A DNA stretch of 64,000 bases from Pomphorhynchus laevis (lineage: Eukaryota > Acanthocephala > Palaeacanthocephala > Echinorhynchida > Pomphorhynchidae), in NCBI GenBank assembly GCA_012934845.2, contig WNNJ02003331.1, positions 52,907 through 116,906 of the forward strand. Direction: 5' to 3'. Below, piece by piece: positions 22,378-33,700 of the stretch (its first letter is position 1; the number at the start of each line of letters is the position of its first letter). Below the pieces are notes generated by a model. It did no database searches. It saw nothing but the letters and a program-made list of their open reading frames with translations, and had not been told where the DNA came from. A program made the position numbers and the translations under genes.

Positions 22378-23856
22378 ACAATCGACTTTCCAGATCAACT
22401 CGCTTTCCAGATCGTCAGTATAATCTTACACTACAGTACAATCGTCACGAAATGCCAAGAGGCGAACCTTCATCCGAACACAAGTACTGTTCATGCAACG
22501 GATCAAATGCTCGGTGCAAAGGCTGCAAATGCGCACGAAACGGCGAAGATTGTATCAACTGATCTGCCTCACATTGCATCAACAGGCATCAGCTGAGGTT
22601 ATGCAGCACTCCAATAGCAAGTCCAAATGTAGCCGAAACGAATTTAGCCTGCAAGTTATCACTAGATTAAATATACGAGGAGGTAATAAGATGGCCTCCG
22701 AGACGCTATTGTCCGAGATGTTTTACCTGAGCTCACATCTCAGAGGCTGAGTGATGACCAGTGCAAAGTGCTTACACCGCCCATTCGTTGATGCGGTATT
22801 GGAATTTCAGATCCATGCTTCGCATCAAGCCTCGAGTTTGATGCATTTGCGCAAGTATGCTCATCATATTTAGCCGACAATCGAGGTGATAAACTTCGGG
22901 CGGAACAACTTCTTACCGTAAAGAAAATACGCACCCAGAGGGAAGAAGCACTAAATGTCTGGATGAATACTGCAAAAGACCGTCCGCCTGAGCGAACTCA
23001 GCAAGTTCTTGAATACGCCAAAATTGACAGAGCGTCAACATGGCTGAGTGTTCAACCTACTGACCGCGAAGACCGCCATTTATCCCCTCGCATTTTTCAT
23101 GTCAGTCTTGCAGTCCGTTACGGATGGGAACCAAAACATTTGTCATCACAGTGCATGTGCGATGCCACGTTGAGTTTGTCTCATTGTATGTCATGCAAAC
23201 GAGGAGGGTTTCAAATGATACGTCACAACTTTGTACAGGATATCCTTGCAACGAATCTCCCGGCCGTCTGATACGGAGTCTGCATTGAACCGCTACTAGA
23301 ATGCCCAAAAGAAGAATACACATTTTCGAAGAGTACAACGACCTGGCAACCAGACGCACGACTCGACATCGTGTGCAAAGATTGTTCGAGAACTGATTCG
23401 AGCGTACGTTTTTTGACGTCAGTGTTTATAACTATCTCGCCGAATCGTATGTATTGAACGCTTCCGGTTTAATGACCTATCACGAATCTCGAAAAAGAGC
23501 TAAATACGAGGAGAGGGTGCAACAGCTTGAACGAGGTTCCTTCATCCCCTTTATCGTCGCGTGCAATGGCGGCCTTGGAGATGGCGCTCGGGCTGTACTA
23601 CAAAGGATCGCATCTAGTCAATCTGCAAAAAGTGCGAACTGCACTTACACACAGTGTATCAACCGTATGAAAAATGAGATCAGTTTAGCTCTGTGTCGGG
23701 CCGCGTAGATGTGTATCCGAGGTTATCGTTCCTCCCGCGATAAAGCCGTATATATTGGACAAGAAGATCAATCCTTCTCAACAGTGGTATCCTCCATTGA
23801 CGGTGACACGGGCTCAACGCTACCTGCGAGTTTAAAAAATACTGACGAAGACTGAC
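22378..23856 (+). mobile_element. CXC-finger / restriction-endonuclease LINE, copy with RT deleted
   Basis: The N-terminal piece (22450-22562) starts MPRGEPSS and has a CSCNG...CKGCKCAR...C cysteine pattern. A junction then leads to the region just after the RT (about 22740-22960, GIGISDPCF), followed by the endonuclease part in the frames 22963-23271 (CMCD...H...C...RHN) and 23454-23708 (YHESRKRAKY, RGSFIPF). Compared with the 44.4-51.9 kb copy the whole reverse transcriptase is missing, an internal deletion of about 2 kb. Further breaks include a TGA at 22561 after the finger, a TGA at 23269 within the endonuclease, and a TAG at 23706 after which the same-frame C-terminal similarity (CIRGYRSSR) continues. 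Confidence 0.75.
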
Positions 23857-24929
23857 TTGTATCGACGACTTCGTAATCTTGTTCACAATGTTTTGATGTG
23901 TTTGACGGGCCCATTTGAGGAAACCCTTTGTATGTTCGTAACCAATTTATATTATTGTAAAAAATTATTATTAATAATATAATAAGTATACAAGTAGTTT
24001 CAAGTTGATCGATTGTAGCGATACGATTTACTAAACTTTTGTTCCAGGACAACACACCAACAAACGATTGGCTTTTTGCTCCTCTGATATCCCAATCATG
24101 ATGATATCCCTAATGACTTTACACATTCAAAATCTTACGAAATCGATTTTATGATGAGCAAATTAAGGGAGGCCGGTCAATAAGGAATTAGATGCGGAAA
24201 TTTTGTATGCAAAGATGACGTTGACTGTGAGTCATCTTTGAGAGTGAGGCACCAATAAATGTAAGAGTCTGCAGAGTTGATCAAAATGTCAAATGATGGC
24301 CAGCATTCACTATAATGAAAACATCATCGGTATATATCCACTAATGGATTATGAACATTGCTGAGCATACAGATTAAGTAACATTCCATTTTATAAAATG
24401 ACAGAGAATGCAATAAGAAAAAGTGATATTTGTTGACTAAAAATAAAAACAAATTAAGCAAAGCTGTTAGATAAAATAACTATAAAACGCTTACTCAAGA
24501 TCATCTATAAATCCAATGAAGTAAAAATGGATAACTTAAAGATACTGTAAGCTATAAATGGAAATACTAAATTTCAAGTTAGCATATGGTTATTATTATA
24601 CGATTATACGTATATAATACACATATCTCAAGTTGTTTCAATTTCCTAATTACTGATAGTTAAAAGAAAATCTATTAGTAAATGTTTACTTTTAAATTAT
24701 AATTAAGTAATTTAAACCGAACTATAAAGAATATCTTTCATATATCTACATTTATTATATTTATGTTATATTATATTATGTTTATATTATATATTATATT
24801 TTCATATATTTTTATATCTTTTACATATATTTTCATATAATAATAAAATACTAAAAAATATTAGAAATTATTAGATTAATAGTAATAATAAATATTATTA
24901 ATTATTAGATTTATTAATTATTAAATTTA
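23857..24929. other. Spacer between two LINE fragments
   Basis: 23857-24000 is probably 3' UTR of the LINE copy. Around 24100-24250 is less AT-rich and a plus-strand frame gives a short SKLREAGQ-like stretch, unrecognised. 24600-24929 is AT-rich low complexity. Confidence 0.4.
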
Positions 24930-25320
24930 TTATTAATAGTTGTACGAATTCATTCGACGCAGCACATCTTGGGAGTCGCATCGCACTAGGCCTCCATTGT
25001 ATCACCACATCATAAATCGCCTGAAGTGAAAGAGACTGCCTATCAACAGGGTCGTGCAAGTTATCTACAATTGGATTATCAGTTGTCCGTGTACTGCCAC
25101 TATCAGTAAGGGGATTCAAATCCGCCACTCTACCTACTGGTTCAGCAGCAGAGGTTAAACACACTGTCTGAGGTCCAATATGCACGCTATTGTTACATGC
25201 AGGTGCACGGCAATTAATGCAAGGAGCTCCTGCCTTCACACATTTGCAACCTTTGCACTTTGCTGATTGACCATTACATCCACAGCATAGCCTCTGGTTA
25301 GACGGTATTCATTTGGGCAT
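24930..25320 (-). mobile_element. CXC-finger LINE, 5' fragment
   Basis: Minus strand. An ATG at about 25318 is followed by MPK, a stop, then CCGCNGQSAKCKGCKC and CINCRAPAC, the same cysteine pattern as the finger at 51.8 kb. The frame at 25239-24898 continues to AMRLPRCAAS, matching LLRLPRCQAS of the larger copy, and then ends in AT-rich DNA. Only the 5' fifth of the element is present. Confidence 0.75.
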
Positions 25321-25429
25321 ACAAGGCGACGTTCAATTGTTAGTTTCGATTGTCTTTGTGTCACAAAGTAAGTTGTAATCTTCCGCGCGAGTGCTCAACC
25401 CGGGAGGTACCCTGGGTGTACGACCTTAC

Positions 25430-25525
25430 GTCCTCTGAAACGCAGTCCTCTGAAACGCGGTCCTCTGAAACGCAGTCCTCTGAAACGCAGTCCTCTGAAA
25501 CGCGGTCCTCTGAAACGCAGTCCTT
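25430..25525 (-). repeat. 15-bp tandem repeat in the LINE 5' leader
   Basis: Six full copies of gtcctctgaaacgc followed by a or g, starting at 25430, 25445, 25460, 25475, 25490 and 25505, then a partial copy. It lies about 110 bp upstream of the start of the CXC-finger fragment, in the position of its 5' untranslated region. Tandem repeats in a LINE leader often act as promoter units; here that is only inference. Confidence 0.85.
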
Positions 25526-26039
25526 GTAAGATGTTGTAATTGTAATTTGTACAATGTTTTTTGCAATATTTATATAATTTCCAACCTATGGAATTCTAAA
25601 TTAACCGTTACGACTTCAAGGTATAAATAAAATTCTACGAAATTAAGTTTTTAAATGATGAAATAAAAAATATATTAAAGAAGCAAAGCTGATAATAATT
25701 TCTAAATACTGACTAGTAGCAGCTGAGATGATTTTTTTTTCATAAAATAAACACGAAACCCAAAATACTGTATTGATCAGAATAATAATTGCACTAGATA
25801 TAAAAAGATATTGAAACAGTTTTTTATATAAACATTTTTTATTTTATCTTTTCATGTATTTAATGTCTGCGAAAGCAGACATCATTAATTTAATATTTCC
25901 TACAATATTAGCAACGATCGCATTAACTTCACAGGTTTAGACAAAATTATGGCTACGACTCATAAAAACTATCTTTTAATTATAAAATGTTTAACAAAAT
26001 AGTAATATAGATGTGGATATGTGATTTTTATTATTCACC
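25526..26039. other. AT-rich spacer, no gene seen
   Basis: No feature could be supported here. Confidence 0.5.
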
Positions 26040-27010
26040 TATGCGTTTTTAAAACGAACCTTAAACCCCCTTCCCGTTGTGCCTTAATTCCAAAGACAAG
26101 TGCTTAGAATTATCAAGGAATTAGTCTCACAAGTCTAGTATGCTTGAGCGCCTTGTTCAGCTAATAGAAATGGCATCATTCACCCAGCATTACATAGTTT
26201 CAGAAACTGTTGATCATGCTTAAATAATCTTATTTCTTTTCGAGAGGAATCGGGGTTGCATAAATTTCAAATGGTATCGTCACTGATATCGTGTTTGTTG
26301 ATTTTAGCCGTGCACTCAATCGAGTTACTTACTCGAGCTTGATTCAATTACTGCTCGACTATGGGTTCAACAGTGATTTGGTAACCTAAATTAAGTGTTT
26401 CTTATCTACACGTTGCTTTCAAGTACATGTCTGCTATATCATGTCAATCACTCGATCACTCAAATGTCGTGCTCCGAGAGACACTGCTCTTGGACTATTG
26501 CTGTTTAATGTGCTTCTTAACACTCTGCTGACCAAGTCGGTCTGGTCATTCTTGTCATTCGCTGATCATCTGAAGATAGGACAAGTTATCTGCAGTGATT
26601 TAGATGTGAGTGATATTAAGCATAAGCCGTATTCAATACTGTGCGTGTTAACCAGATTGGTGGTAAACATCTCTAAATGCGTTCACATTCAAATAGTTAA
26701 GTCTGTCGTATCGTCTGATTATTTTATAGGGCCTAATAAAATTCAAACATGTCCGTGACCTGAGGTCATAGTCTCTTCCTTGCTTAAGACATCAATACAC
26801 ATCAGTCATGTGTTTGCGAGTTTTCGCCGTGCTCTGTAACTGATTCGAAATCGTTTCCGATCATTGTTCCCTATACATTTGCAATTATTTTCAACTCATT
26901 AGTTCGGCCACTGATTGAGTATAATGTTTCGGGGTCTATTTCGTGGAGGCAGTGAGATGAACGATCTCTAAAATATATTAAAACGTCGTCAAACGGTGTG
27001 ACCCTTTCAT
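26040..27010 (+). mobile_element. Decayed CR1-like LINE fragment (RT region)
   Basis: Plus-strand translation follows the order of a CR1-like reverse transcriptase: ISLTS (about 26120), VFVDFSRALNRV (about 26290, motif A), ALGLLLFNVLLN (about 26490, motif B region), FADHLKI (about 26560, from FADD) and, in another frame, a CR1-type KRRQT block near 26980. Several stops and frame changes interrupt it (for example TGA at 26220 and TAA at 26387). The second catalytic aspartate of the FADD motif is replaced by histidine, so the copy is dead. Confidence 0.7.
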
Positions 27011-28420
27011 TTTTAGCCCTTAAGAAAGGATATATTCTTTCATATTAGATAAATTAAATTTAAACTGCTAAACTGAAATTTTTTTAAATCAACTTAACGT
27101 TTTCTATTGATAAGATCCATAAGGTGTTTGGAGAGGTAGGATGATGAATGGTTATGAAAGATGAAAAGGTGTCGTTTTGATAAAAAATATAGTAATATAG
27201 CTAAGTTGAGTTTTAGTAAGCACGTGTGAAATTGGAGGAAGTAATGACTTTTATAACAGCGGAAGCAAGATAATTTATTTCTGAAAATTTCTTTCAGATT
27301 ATTTATTTTTCACATTTTCCACTATAAAAGTGCTGGATTATTTAAACTAGATCATATATTTATAGGGATAGGTAACAACGGAGAAATCATAAATGTAATA
27401 ATTTATGATATCAAAATTTGGCGCAAATCCACAATATGACATTTACTTAAATTTCTAATATAAAATTTTATTTTTGAACTTATTTTTAAATTTATTTCCC
27501 AGTCTAAAACTTGCAGCTTAAATATATTTCGTAAAATAGCGTGTTACTCAATCACGTAATTGTCTTTTAGAGCAATACAGGTTGTGGTATTGAGTGTAAA
27601 AGCAAAGTTTAAATATTATCTTTATTCTAATACGATATATTATATAAAATATAAAAATTTATCCAATATAGAAATTTATATCATTAATTGACATATTATA
27701 TTTATATACTATAAAAAATAAAGTATTTATACTGTAAATATTAATATATTAATATTATAATAATTATATTGTATAAAGTATATATTCTATGGATTCTTGT
27801 ATTCACTATAATTAAATAATTTAATATGGAAATCAGTAAAGTAGTATTTAGAAATTTAAATATTAAGTTAAGCTAAACACAATTAGATATCACCTTCGAT
27901 AGTTTACTATTTTTATAATTTATTCGAATTATGAAATAATCTCAGCTGAATGAAGTAGCCATTTGTTAAGAATAGTATATAAAATGAACAAAATAATAGA
28001 TAATTACTTACCAGAACAAGACATGGATTTTAACCCTTCCTTTACTTACAGCCGTTGGCATCAATCGCTACCCCCTTCAAAAATTACGATCTAGAAGTTA
28101 ATTAAAGATCTATAAATCAATTATATGCAGTGTAGTTTAACAGAAAACGAATGGCAGCATGTAAGTTGCATAAGCAGAAATATAAGCTGTAAACTTCCTA
28201 GAAGTAATTATGCGCTATTTAGTGTATTAGATATCTTGATACTTCTTTTATTTTCGACATACTTGCACTCCTTTTATCACCTAATTATACTAGAACATAG
28301 ACTCTGCAGCACGAGAAAATAACAACTGTCCTTATAATGTTTTACAAAATGAAGTTGGATTGTATATGATAATGTGTGTAAATTTGCACAGGTTTAAAAG
28401 CCTTGAAGCAGCAAAACGAA
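27011..28420. other. AT-rich spacer, no gene seen
   Basis: No supportable gene. A minus-strand ATG TCT TGT TCT G followed by gtaagt at about 28010-28034 looks like a tiny first exon but has no partner exon that I can identify. The plus-strand frame at 28125-28322 has no recognisable domain. Confidence 0.45.
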
Positions 28421-28423
28421 CTA

Positions 28424-29000
28424 TTTACAACATATTTTTGCATGAGCATTCATGCATACCATATAATATAAAATATAATACATTAAATGATGAAATTTTA
28501 AGAATTGCAACAATATGTAATGATATTGGCTTTCTTCAAAATCATTTAAATAATTTAATAGATACATATTTTAAACAAGGTTACTATAAAAATAACATCA
28601 AACAGAAAATAGTAAAATATATAAATCAACACAATATTTTTAAAAATAAATTTAAAATCTTAAGCGGCAAATGTTTATGGATGAATAATGAATAATATAC
28701 TTTGTATTGGAATATAATACTAGATAATCAAATTTCATCAAAGGAAGTGCGTCATTAGCATGTATTTGGACCCGCTGCTATACTGGATCGATGATTTGAT
28801 GCCGAAACCTGATAGCATAGCAGTTCCTCCTGATGATATCTAATCCTTATTCTGATACAACGTCTGCTATTAATTAGTCAATTCATAAAAATTGACTTTT
28901 ATTATCTTTTTATATTATGTAATTATTTATTATTTACAATTTAACTTTATTTTTTATTTACAGTATAAAACATGTATACTAAATTATCTGATTTGATTCT
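28424..29000 (+). mobile_element. Penelope-like element, 5'-truncated copy
   Basis: Holds the last ~90 codons of the RT frame (NIFLHEHSCIPYNIKYN through the TAA at 28693) and the conserved 3' tail with its RNA fold (28734-28850). Truncated at its 5' end in the middle of the RT, the usual PLE insertion form. A 9-bp inverted repeat (ttctcagac/gtctgagaa, 29004-29033) lies just downstream. Confidence 0.8.
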
Positions 29001-29480
29001 CAGACCGGTAACTATGGAATCACTAGTCTGAGAATATCCTGAATATTGGAAAATAAAAAGATCGCAAAAGTTGACTTTTATTTTAAATCTAAATTTTAAA
29101 CTTCAAATTAAATTGACTCAATTATCTGATCTGATTATTTAAAAACCTATTTTTCTTCGGATATATGAAGCGATGTCGATATGCTTTTCGACTTTACAGA
29201 TCGCAAGACATGCTACCTAAGTACTTTGCCAACCCCGAAAACGGGGTAAACCGTGAATATATACAATTAAGAGTAATCTATATGGCAACAATAAGCTATC
29301 TGTAGATTCGTATTACTAACTTCCATCATGGCCTTTATAAATGCACATAACTAATCTTACCGGATCATAATAATGCATTTGATGTCAGACTTCGGTCTGT
29401 TTAGACCTTCGATCCAAACAGACCGAATAAGCTCCTTCCTTTATTACATTCGGAGTCAGGATGTAATTCGGTCTGTTCGG
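29001..29480. other. Spacer before the minisatellite
   Basis: Contains small perfect hairpins (ttctcagac near 29004; accccg/cggggt near 29232; ggtctgttt/aaacagacc near 29393) but no gene. Confidence 0.45.
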
Positions 29481-29489
29481 AATCAGCTC

Positions 29490-29890
29490 TTAATCAACGT
29501 CCGCCGCTCTCCTTCTTTTAATAAATTCAAATGCCGCATCCGTATCCACCTCCTCGATACGCATTTGCCACATTTTGGAATCAGCTCTCACTCGACGTCC
29601 GCCGCTCTCTTTCTTTTATTAAGTTCAAATGCTGCATATGTACCCACCTCCTCGATACGCATTTGGCACGCATTTGCCACGTCTCGGAATCAGCTCCCAC
29701 TCGACGTCCGCCGCTCTCTTTCTTTTATTAAGTTCAAATGCTGCATATGTACCCACCTCCTCGATACGCATTTGGCACGCATTTGCCACGTCTCGGAATC
29801 AGCTCCCACTCGACGTCCGCCGCTCTCCTTCTTTTATTAAATTCAAATGCCGCCTCCCTACCCACCACCTGGACACGCATTTGTCAAGTA
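29490..29890 (+). repeat. Minisatellite, about 109-bp units
   Basis: Four units anchored on cgtccgccgctct at 29498, 29596, 29705 and 29814 (spacing 98, 109, 109). Each also has tacccacctcctcgatacgc and aatcagctc. Because 109 is not a multiple of 3, stop-free frames appear in several registers; these are a by-product and I do not call genes here. The unit is much more GC-rich than its surroundings. Confidence 0.85.
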
Positions 29891-30429
29891 AAAAAATCTT
29901 TTTTATTATTAATCTCTACTCTCAAATCGAGAAGTTACCAGTTGTACTTGGCATTATATCCACTTACTATCTTATAATTGTGAAGTAAAAAGAGATCTAA
30001 ATAAATCTAAAATGGAGGCATCTGAAGCACATCGATTTTTATATCGTTTTACTTAAAATAGCAAAATATATAGAGTAATCATACAAACAAAAAGCGATTT
30101 GCGTATATAAGTAACAACATCTTAAGTAAAAAGATGCGGGACGTGTGCTATGAAATTCGTATTTGCATTTAAAAACACCCATCAAGGTTTCAATTTGCAA
30201 AATATAGCAATAAGTCGGCAATGACGCACTTTATAGTTTTATTAACTCTCGAGAAAAAATATATAACGTATTTCAAGTTAATATTAAATGCGGCATTCCA
30301 CATAGTAAAAAAAACGTGTCACTCAATAATTTTGTTTAGGAAAATAATAAAAACACAAAATGGATTTTTTAGTTGATACAAGTCGGATAACTGAGTCTAT
30401 GTATTTTTTAAACGATATATTAATAATTA
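29891..30429. other. AT-rich spacer, no gene seen
   Basis: No feature could be supported here. Confidence 0.5.
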
Positions 30430-30992
30430 AATAATAATAAATATTTTAATCTTAAGATGTTAAAATTTAGATTTATATAAAGTAACAATTAAAAAATTGT
30501 CTTTATGTGAACTGATTAAATATATTGATGCATCAGGATTAATAGTAGAAGTCATCAGAGGAACTGCAAGGTTATCAAATGTCAGCCATTGTTCCTCTAC
30601 CCAAAATAGCGGCGGGGCAAAATACATGATAATGATGTATTTCCTCTGATGACATTTGAATAGCAATTGTAAAATCTATAAGAATTTGAATATCTAGTGT
30701 AATAGCCTATAAAATTTGAATATATAATGTAATATCTTATTCAAATACAAAATATATTATTTATTATCCTTCCATAAAAAATTTATGCTTAAGAGTTTAA
30801 ATTTATTTTTAATATTATTGTGTTGATTTATATATTTTACTATTTTCTGTTTGATTTTTATAGTAACCTAGTTTAAAATATGTAGCTATTAAATTATTTA
30901 AATGATTTTGAAGAAAGCCAATGTCATTGCATATTGTTGCAATTCTTAAAATTTCATTATTTAATGTATTATATTTTATATTTTATAGTATG
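30430..30992 (-). mobile_element. Penelope-like element, 5'-truncated copy on the minus strand
   Basis: The minus strand holds the RT C-terminal region (about 30990-30770, ILRIATICND block) followed by the 3' tail (30660-30568). The tail's outer stem is the best preserved in the window: gtcatcagaggaa pairs perfectly with ttcctctgatgac. The 5' end of this copy abuts the hammerhead array at 31011 after about 20 bp. Confidence 0.75.
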
Positions 30993-31133
30993 CAACTATA
31001 TATTATATAGTTGGCAGATAAATAGAGAGAATGCGCTGGCATTAGCCAGTGCTCTTAGCTAATGATCCTTTTGGTGAAGCATGCACCTAGTTTGCTAGAA
31101 ATTTTCTAGCTCTATGTACCTTTTGACATACTT

Positions 31134-31215
31134 GTGCTGTCTGCCGGTCCTCCTCTGCATCCAGTAGTGGGAGGTATCTGGCACTGATGATTCAAAATAA
31201 TTACGAAACGTTACC
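31134..31215 (+). ncRNA. Hammerhead ribozyme motif, unit 1
   Basis: Stem III 5' strand GTGCTGT and the cleavage triplet GTC (31139-31141); stem I hairpin from TGCC to GGCA (31142-31183) with inner pairing ggtcctcc to ggagg-t-atc; core CTGATGA (31184-31190) intact; stem II region weakened (ttcaaaataattac); GAAA (31205-31208) intact; 3' strand ACGTTAC pairs back to stem III with one mismatch and wobble pairs. All core nucleotides match the hammerhead consensus; the decayed stem II is the main doubt about activity. Confidence 0.75.
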
Positions 31216-31433
31216 TGGTATCGTTTTGTCGATACCTTCGTGGCTGCCACATCATACAAATAGAAAAAATGCCCACGGAAATCTCTTATTTTCTCGTAAA
31301 ATACAAATAAGTCGGCAGATAAATAGAGAGAATGCGCTGGCATTAGCCATTGCTCTTAGCTAATGATCCTTTGGTGAAGCATGTACCTAGTTTGCTAAAA
31401 AAATTTCAGCTTTATGTACCTTTTGACATACTC

Positions 31434-31515
31434 GTGCCATCTGCCGGTCCTCCTCTGCATCCAGTAGTGGGAGGTATCTGGCACTAATGAGTCAAAATAT
31501 TGACCAATCGGTACC
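31434..31515 (+). ncRNA. Hammerhead ribozyme motif, unit 2 (decayed core)
   Basis: Cleavage triplet ATC (31439-31441), the same stem I hairpin, core CTAATGA (31484-31490, expected CTGATGA), a perfect stem II gtcaa-aata-ttgac (31491-31504), and CAAT where GAAA is expected (31505-31508). The stems are better preserved than in unit 1 but both core strands are mutated, so no cleavage is expected. Confidence 0.7.
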
Positions 31516-31734
31516 TTGTATCATTTTGTGGATACTTTCGTGGCTGCCACATCATACAAACAGAAAAAATGCCCACGGAAATCTATCATTTTCTCGTTAA
31601 ATCCAAATAAGTTAGCAGATAAATAGAGAGAATGCGCTGGCATTAGCCAGTACTCTTAGCTAATGATCCTTTGGGTGAAGCATGTATTTAGCTTGCTAGA
31701 AATTTTCTAGCTCTATGTACCTTTTGACATACTC

Positions 31735-31816
31735 GTGCCGTCTGCCGGTCCTCCTCTGCATCCAATAGTAAGAGGTATCTGGCACTAATGAGTCAAAATA
31801 TTGACTAATCGGTACC
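31735..31816 (+). ncRNA. Hammerhead ribozyme motif, unit 3 (decayed core)
   Basis: Stem III 5' strand GTGCCGT with triplet GTC (31740-31742), stem I hairpin, core CTAATGA (31785-31791), perfect stem II gtcaa/ttgac, and TAAT in place of GAAA (31806-31809). The 3' strand CGGTACC still pairs with stem III. Units 2 and 3 share the CTAATGA change, so they probably amplified together after that mutation. Confidence 0.7.
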
Positions 31817-31917
31817 TTGTATCATTTTGTCGATACTTTCATGGCTGCCACGTCATACAAACAAAATAAAAATAATATTTATTATTTTTTACAATGTATT
31901 GTATAATTGTCAACAAA

Positions 31918-33700
31918 TTATCTCTTCATACTTCCTAAAACGCTTATCCAGTGAACTTCGAAGGAGATTGCTTTTATCAACCAAAACGCCAACCGCCTAC
32001 TCAATTGAGTGATAATCAACCCATATGGTTGTCCTGATTCCTCGGCAAGACGGCCAGCTGCCTTTTTTAGCAATCTCTGAAGCTCGATTCCATGACCACC
32101 AACAGATGACACGACAGCAGGTATGAACACGTCATCTTCTATTCTATTGATTCGCTCTGCATATTTCGAAATTTTTCGAATCGCATGATACGAAAACACA
32201 GAATTTACTTCACTCGACATGCCGTACGCAGGAGCAAAATGGTTACAAACGCAAACGTATATATATGTGCCGCTCCGCCGTTCAATGCTTGAAGTCCGTA
32301 TATACAAGATCCATCCTGACTGATCTATTGCGTGTCGTCGAATTTGCAGCGAAAACCATCTCTTCTGGCACGGGTTGTAATTCGACCTCAGCAGCGGCGT
32401 TTACGAACGCTTGCTTTATAATATCTCCCAGGATATCTCTAACATCATTATGCCGTACGATTGTGAAACCACCCACTTTGCAGGACAACGTGTGTGCGGG
32501 CTCGATGCTACATCCGCACTTGAATTTTTTGCAAGGCTCACTGACCAAATTGTACCTGGTGGCCATTGCAACCTGGAATTGCTTTTGATTTAGGTGTGAT
32601 CTGTGCAACCGAGTTGGTGTGGCTGTCAACCATGCCGATGCACCAGGCCAAGAGGCGTGCTGAAGAATAAATTTCCATTTCTCATGTGCCGCCTGTGACA
32701 CTTGTTCCATTGATTTCCGTGAACGTTTGTCAATCTCTTCTCGGAATCTTTTCATCATCTCACTGAGTGTACGTTCTGATGTTTCAATATCTGAGTTCAG
32801 GATATTGTTGTTTACCACTGCAACTGATCGGTGAAAATGACCTTCGACATCATCTGCAGGATTTCGCATTCCTAGCCCACCCCATCTTACTGGTAACTGG
32901 GTAATCTTCTAAAACTTAGCATGCTCACTGATTCCCTCAACAATGTATGGCAGAAACGATCCGAATATGATTTTTTCCAATTCTATGAACTGCATCTTCT
33001 TTGCTTTGACGGTTGTTGTAGATATGTCCACTAAAATTGTGTCGATTTTATAAATAAAGCGTATGCAACATGTTTGTCGTACTTTGCTATTTGCTTAAGA
33101 AACACTATCTCATCAATCCAACCTTTAGTCTTTTCCTCAATACACTCACGTGTGAAACTTTTGGTTCCTATAAAGCTGCCCAAGATTTTAATACCTTCGT
33201 TGTCAACGCATATACCTTCTCGTTTGAAGGAACTAGCTCTTTATCACTTGTGGTTCGATTCCGGAGCAAATAACATTTGGCACTATTCACATAAAAGCCG
33301 TAGGAAGGCCCCACAGATTTCAATATTTCCAACCCTTGTTATAGATCCGTACACTTTTCTATTAAAGTTACACCATCCGCGTACCACATTTGTGATATTT
33401 CCGGGACTCGCTTGCAATACTTTTACTAGCGGCATTGAAGCAGCTGCATAAGCTGCCATTGCTATGGGGATACCCTGAGTAACCCCCTCACTCGAGCAAT
33501 TAAAGCAATTAATTAAGCAATTAAACGCATTCTTGGCATCGATGGTGAGACTACAGTAGTCGGCATTTTTGTCAAACAGATTTCTCACTCTGTGGATAAC
33601 CGTTTCTGTTCCATTTCTTTGCCGTGCACACCATTGAGTCATCCCACATACTTCGGTTAAGAAAGGTCTGATTTTACACATCTGTGCCTTCGCGACTATC
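31918..33700 (-). mobile_element. CXC-type / restriction-endonuclease LINE, 5'-truncated and decayed
   Basis: Minus strand, in order: an RT piece (33681-33283, with DAKNAFNC and SSEGVTQGIPIAMAA), a linker, the endonuclease piece (32869-32282, with FKCGC...H...C..GGFTIVRHNDVRDIL and later RMDL) and a C-terminal piece (32307-31918, YHAIRKISKY and VFIPAVVSS). The pieces lie in different frames and the CXC finger is absent. The order matches the 44.4-51.9 and 53.7-56.5 kb copies. The 3' end lies about 50 bp from the hammerhead array. Confidence 0.75.

Larger units (their letters stand above)
31011..31866 (+). repeat. Tandem array of ~300 bp hammerhead units (retrozyme-like)
   Basis: Three direct units (about 31011-31310, 31314-31613, 31614-31866, the last incomplete), period 300-301 bp. 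Each unit holds cagataaatagagagaatgc, a ctggcattagccag hairpin, ctcttagctaatgatcc, a gctagaaa/ttttctagc hairpin, and then a hammerhead ribozyme motif. No protein is encoded. Such non-coding tandem units of a few hundred bp, each with a self-cleaving motif, match retrozymes, which are thought to be copied by other elements' enzymes. A single unit at 11214-11462 shows the family is dispersed. Confidence 0.8.

Noticed and set aside
22740-22934. Minus-strand frames across 22.7-24.05 kb as host exons
   Set aside because: They are antisense shadows of the plus-strand LINE endonuclease region and its C-terminal extension.
28010-28034. Missing first exon of the selenoprotein W gene (minus strand ATG...G then gtaagt)
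   Set aside because: The encoded MSCS start does not resemble SelW, its splice phase does not give the needed TG before the CxxU exon, and it lies about 6 kb away.
29373-29988. Overlapping plus-strand frames as genes
   Set aside because: They arise from a 109-bp tandem repeat whose length is not a multiple of three; none has domain similarity.
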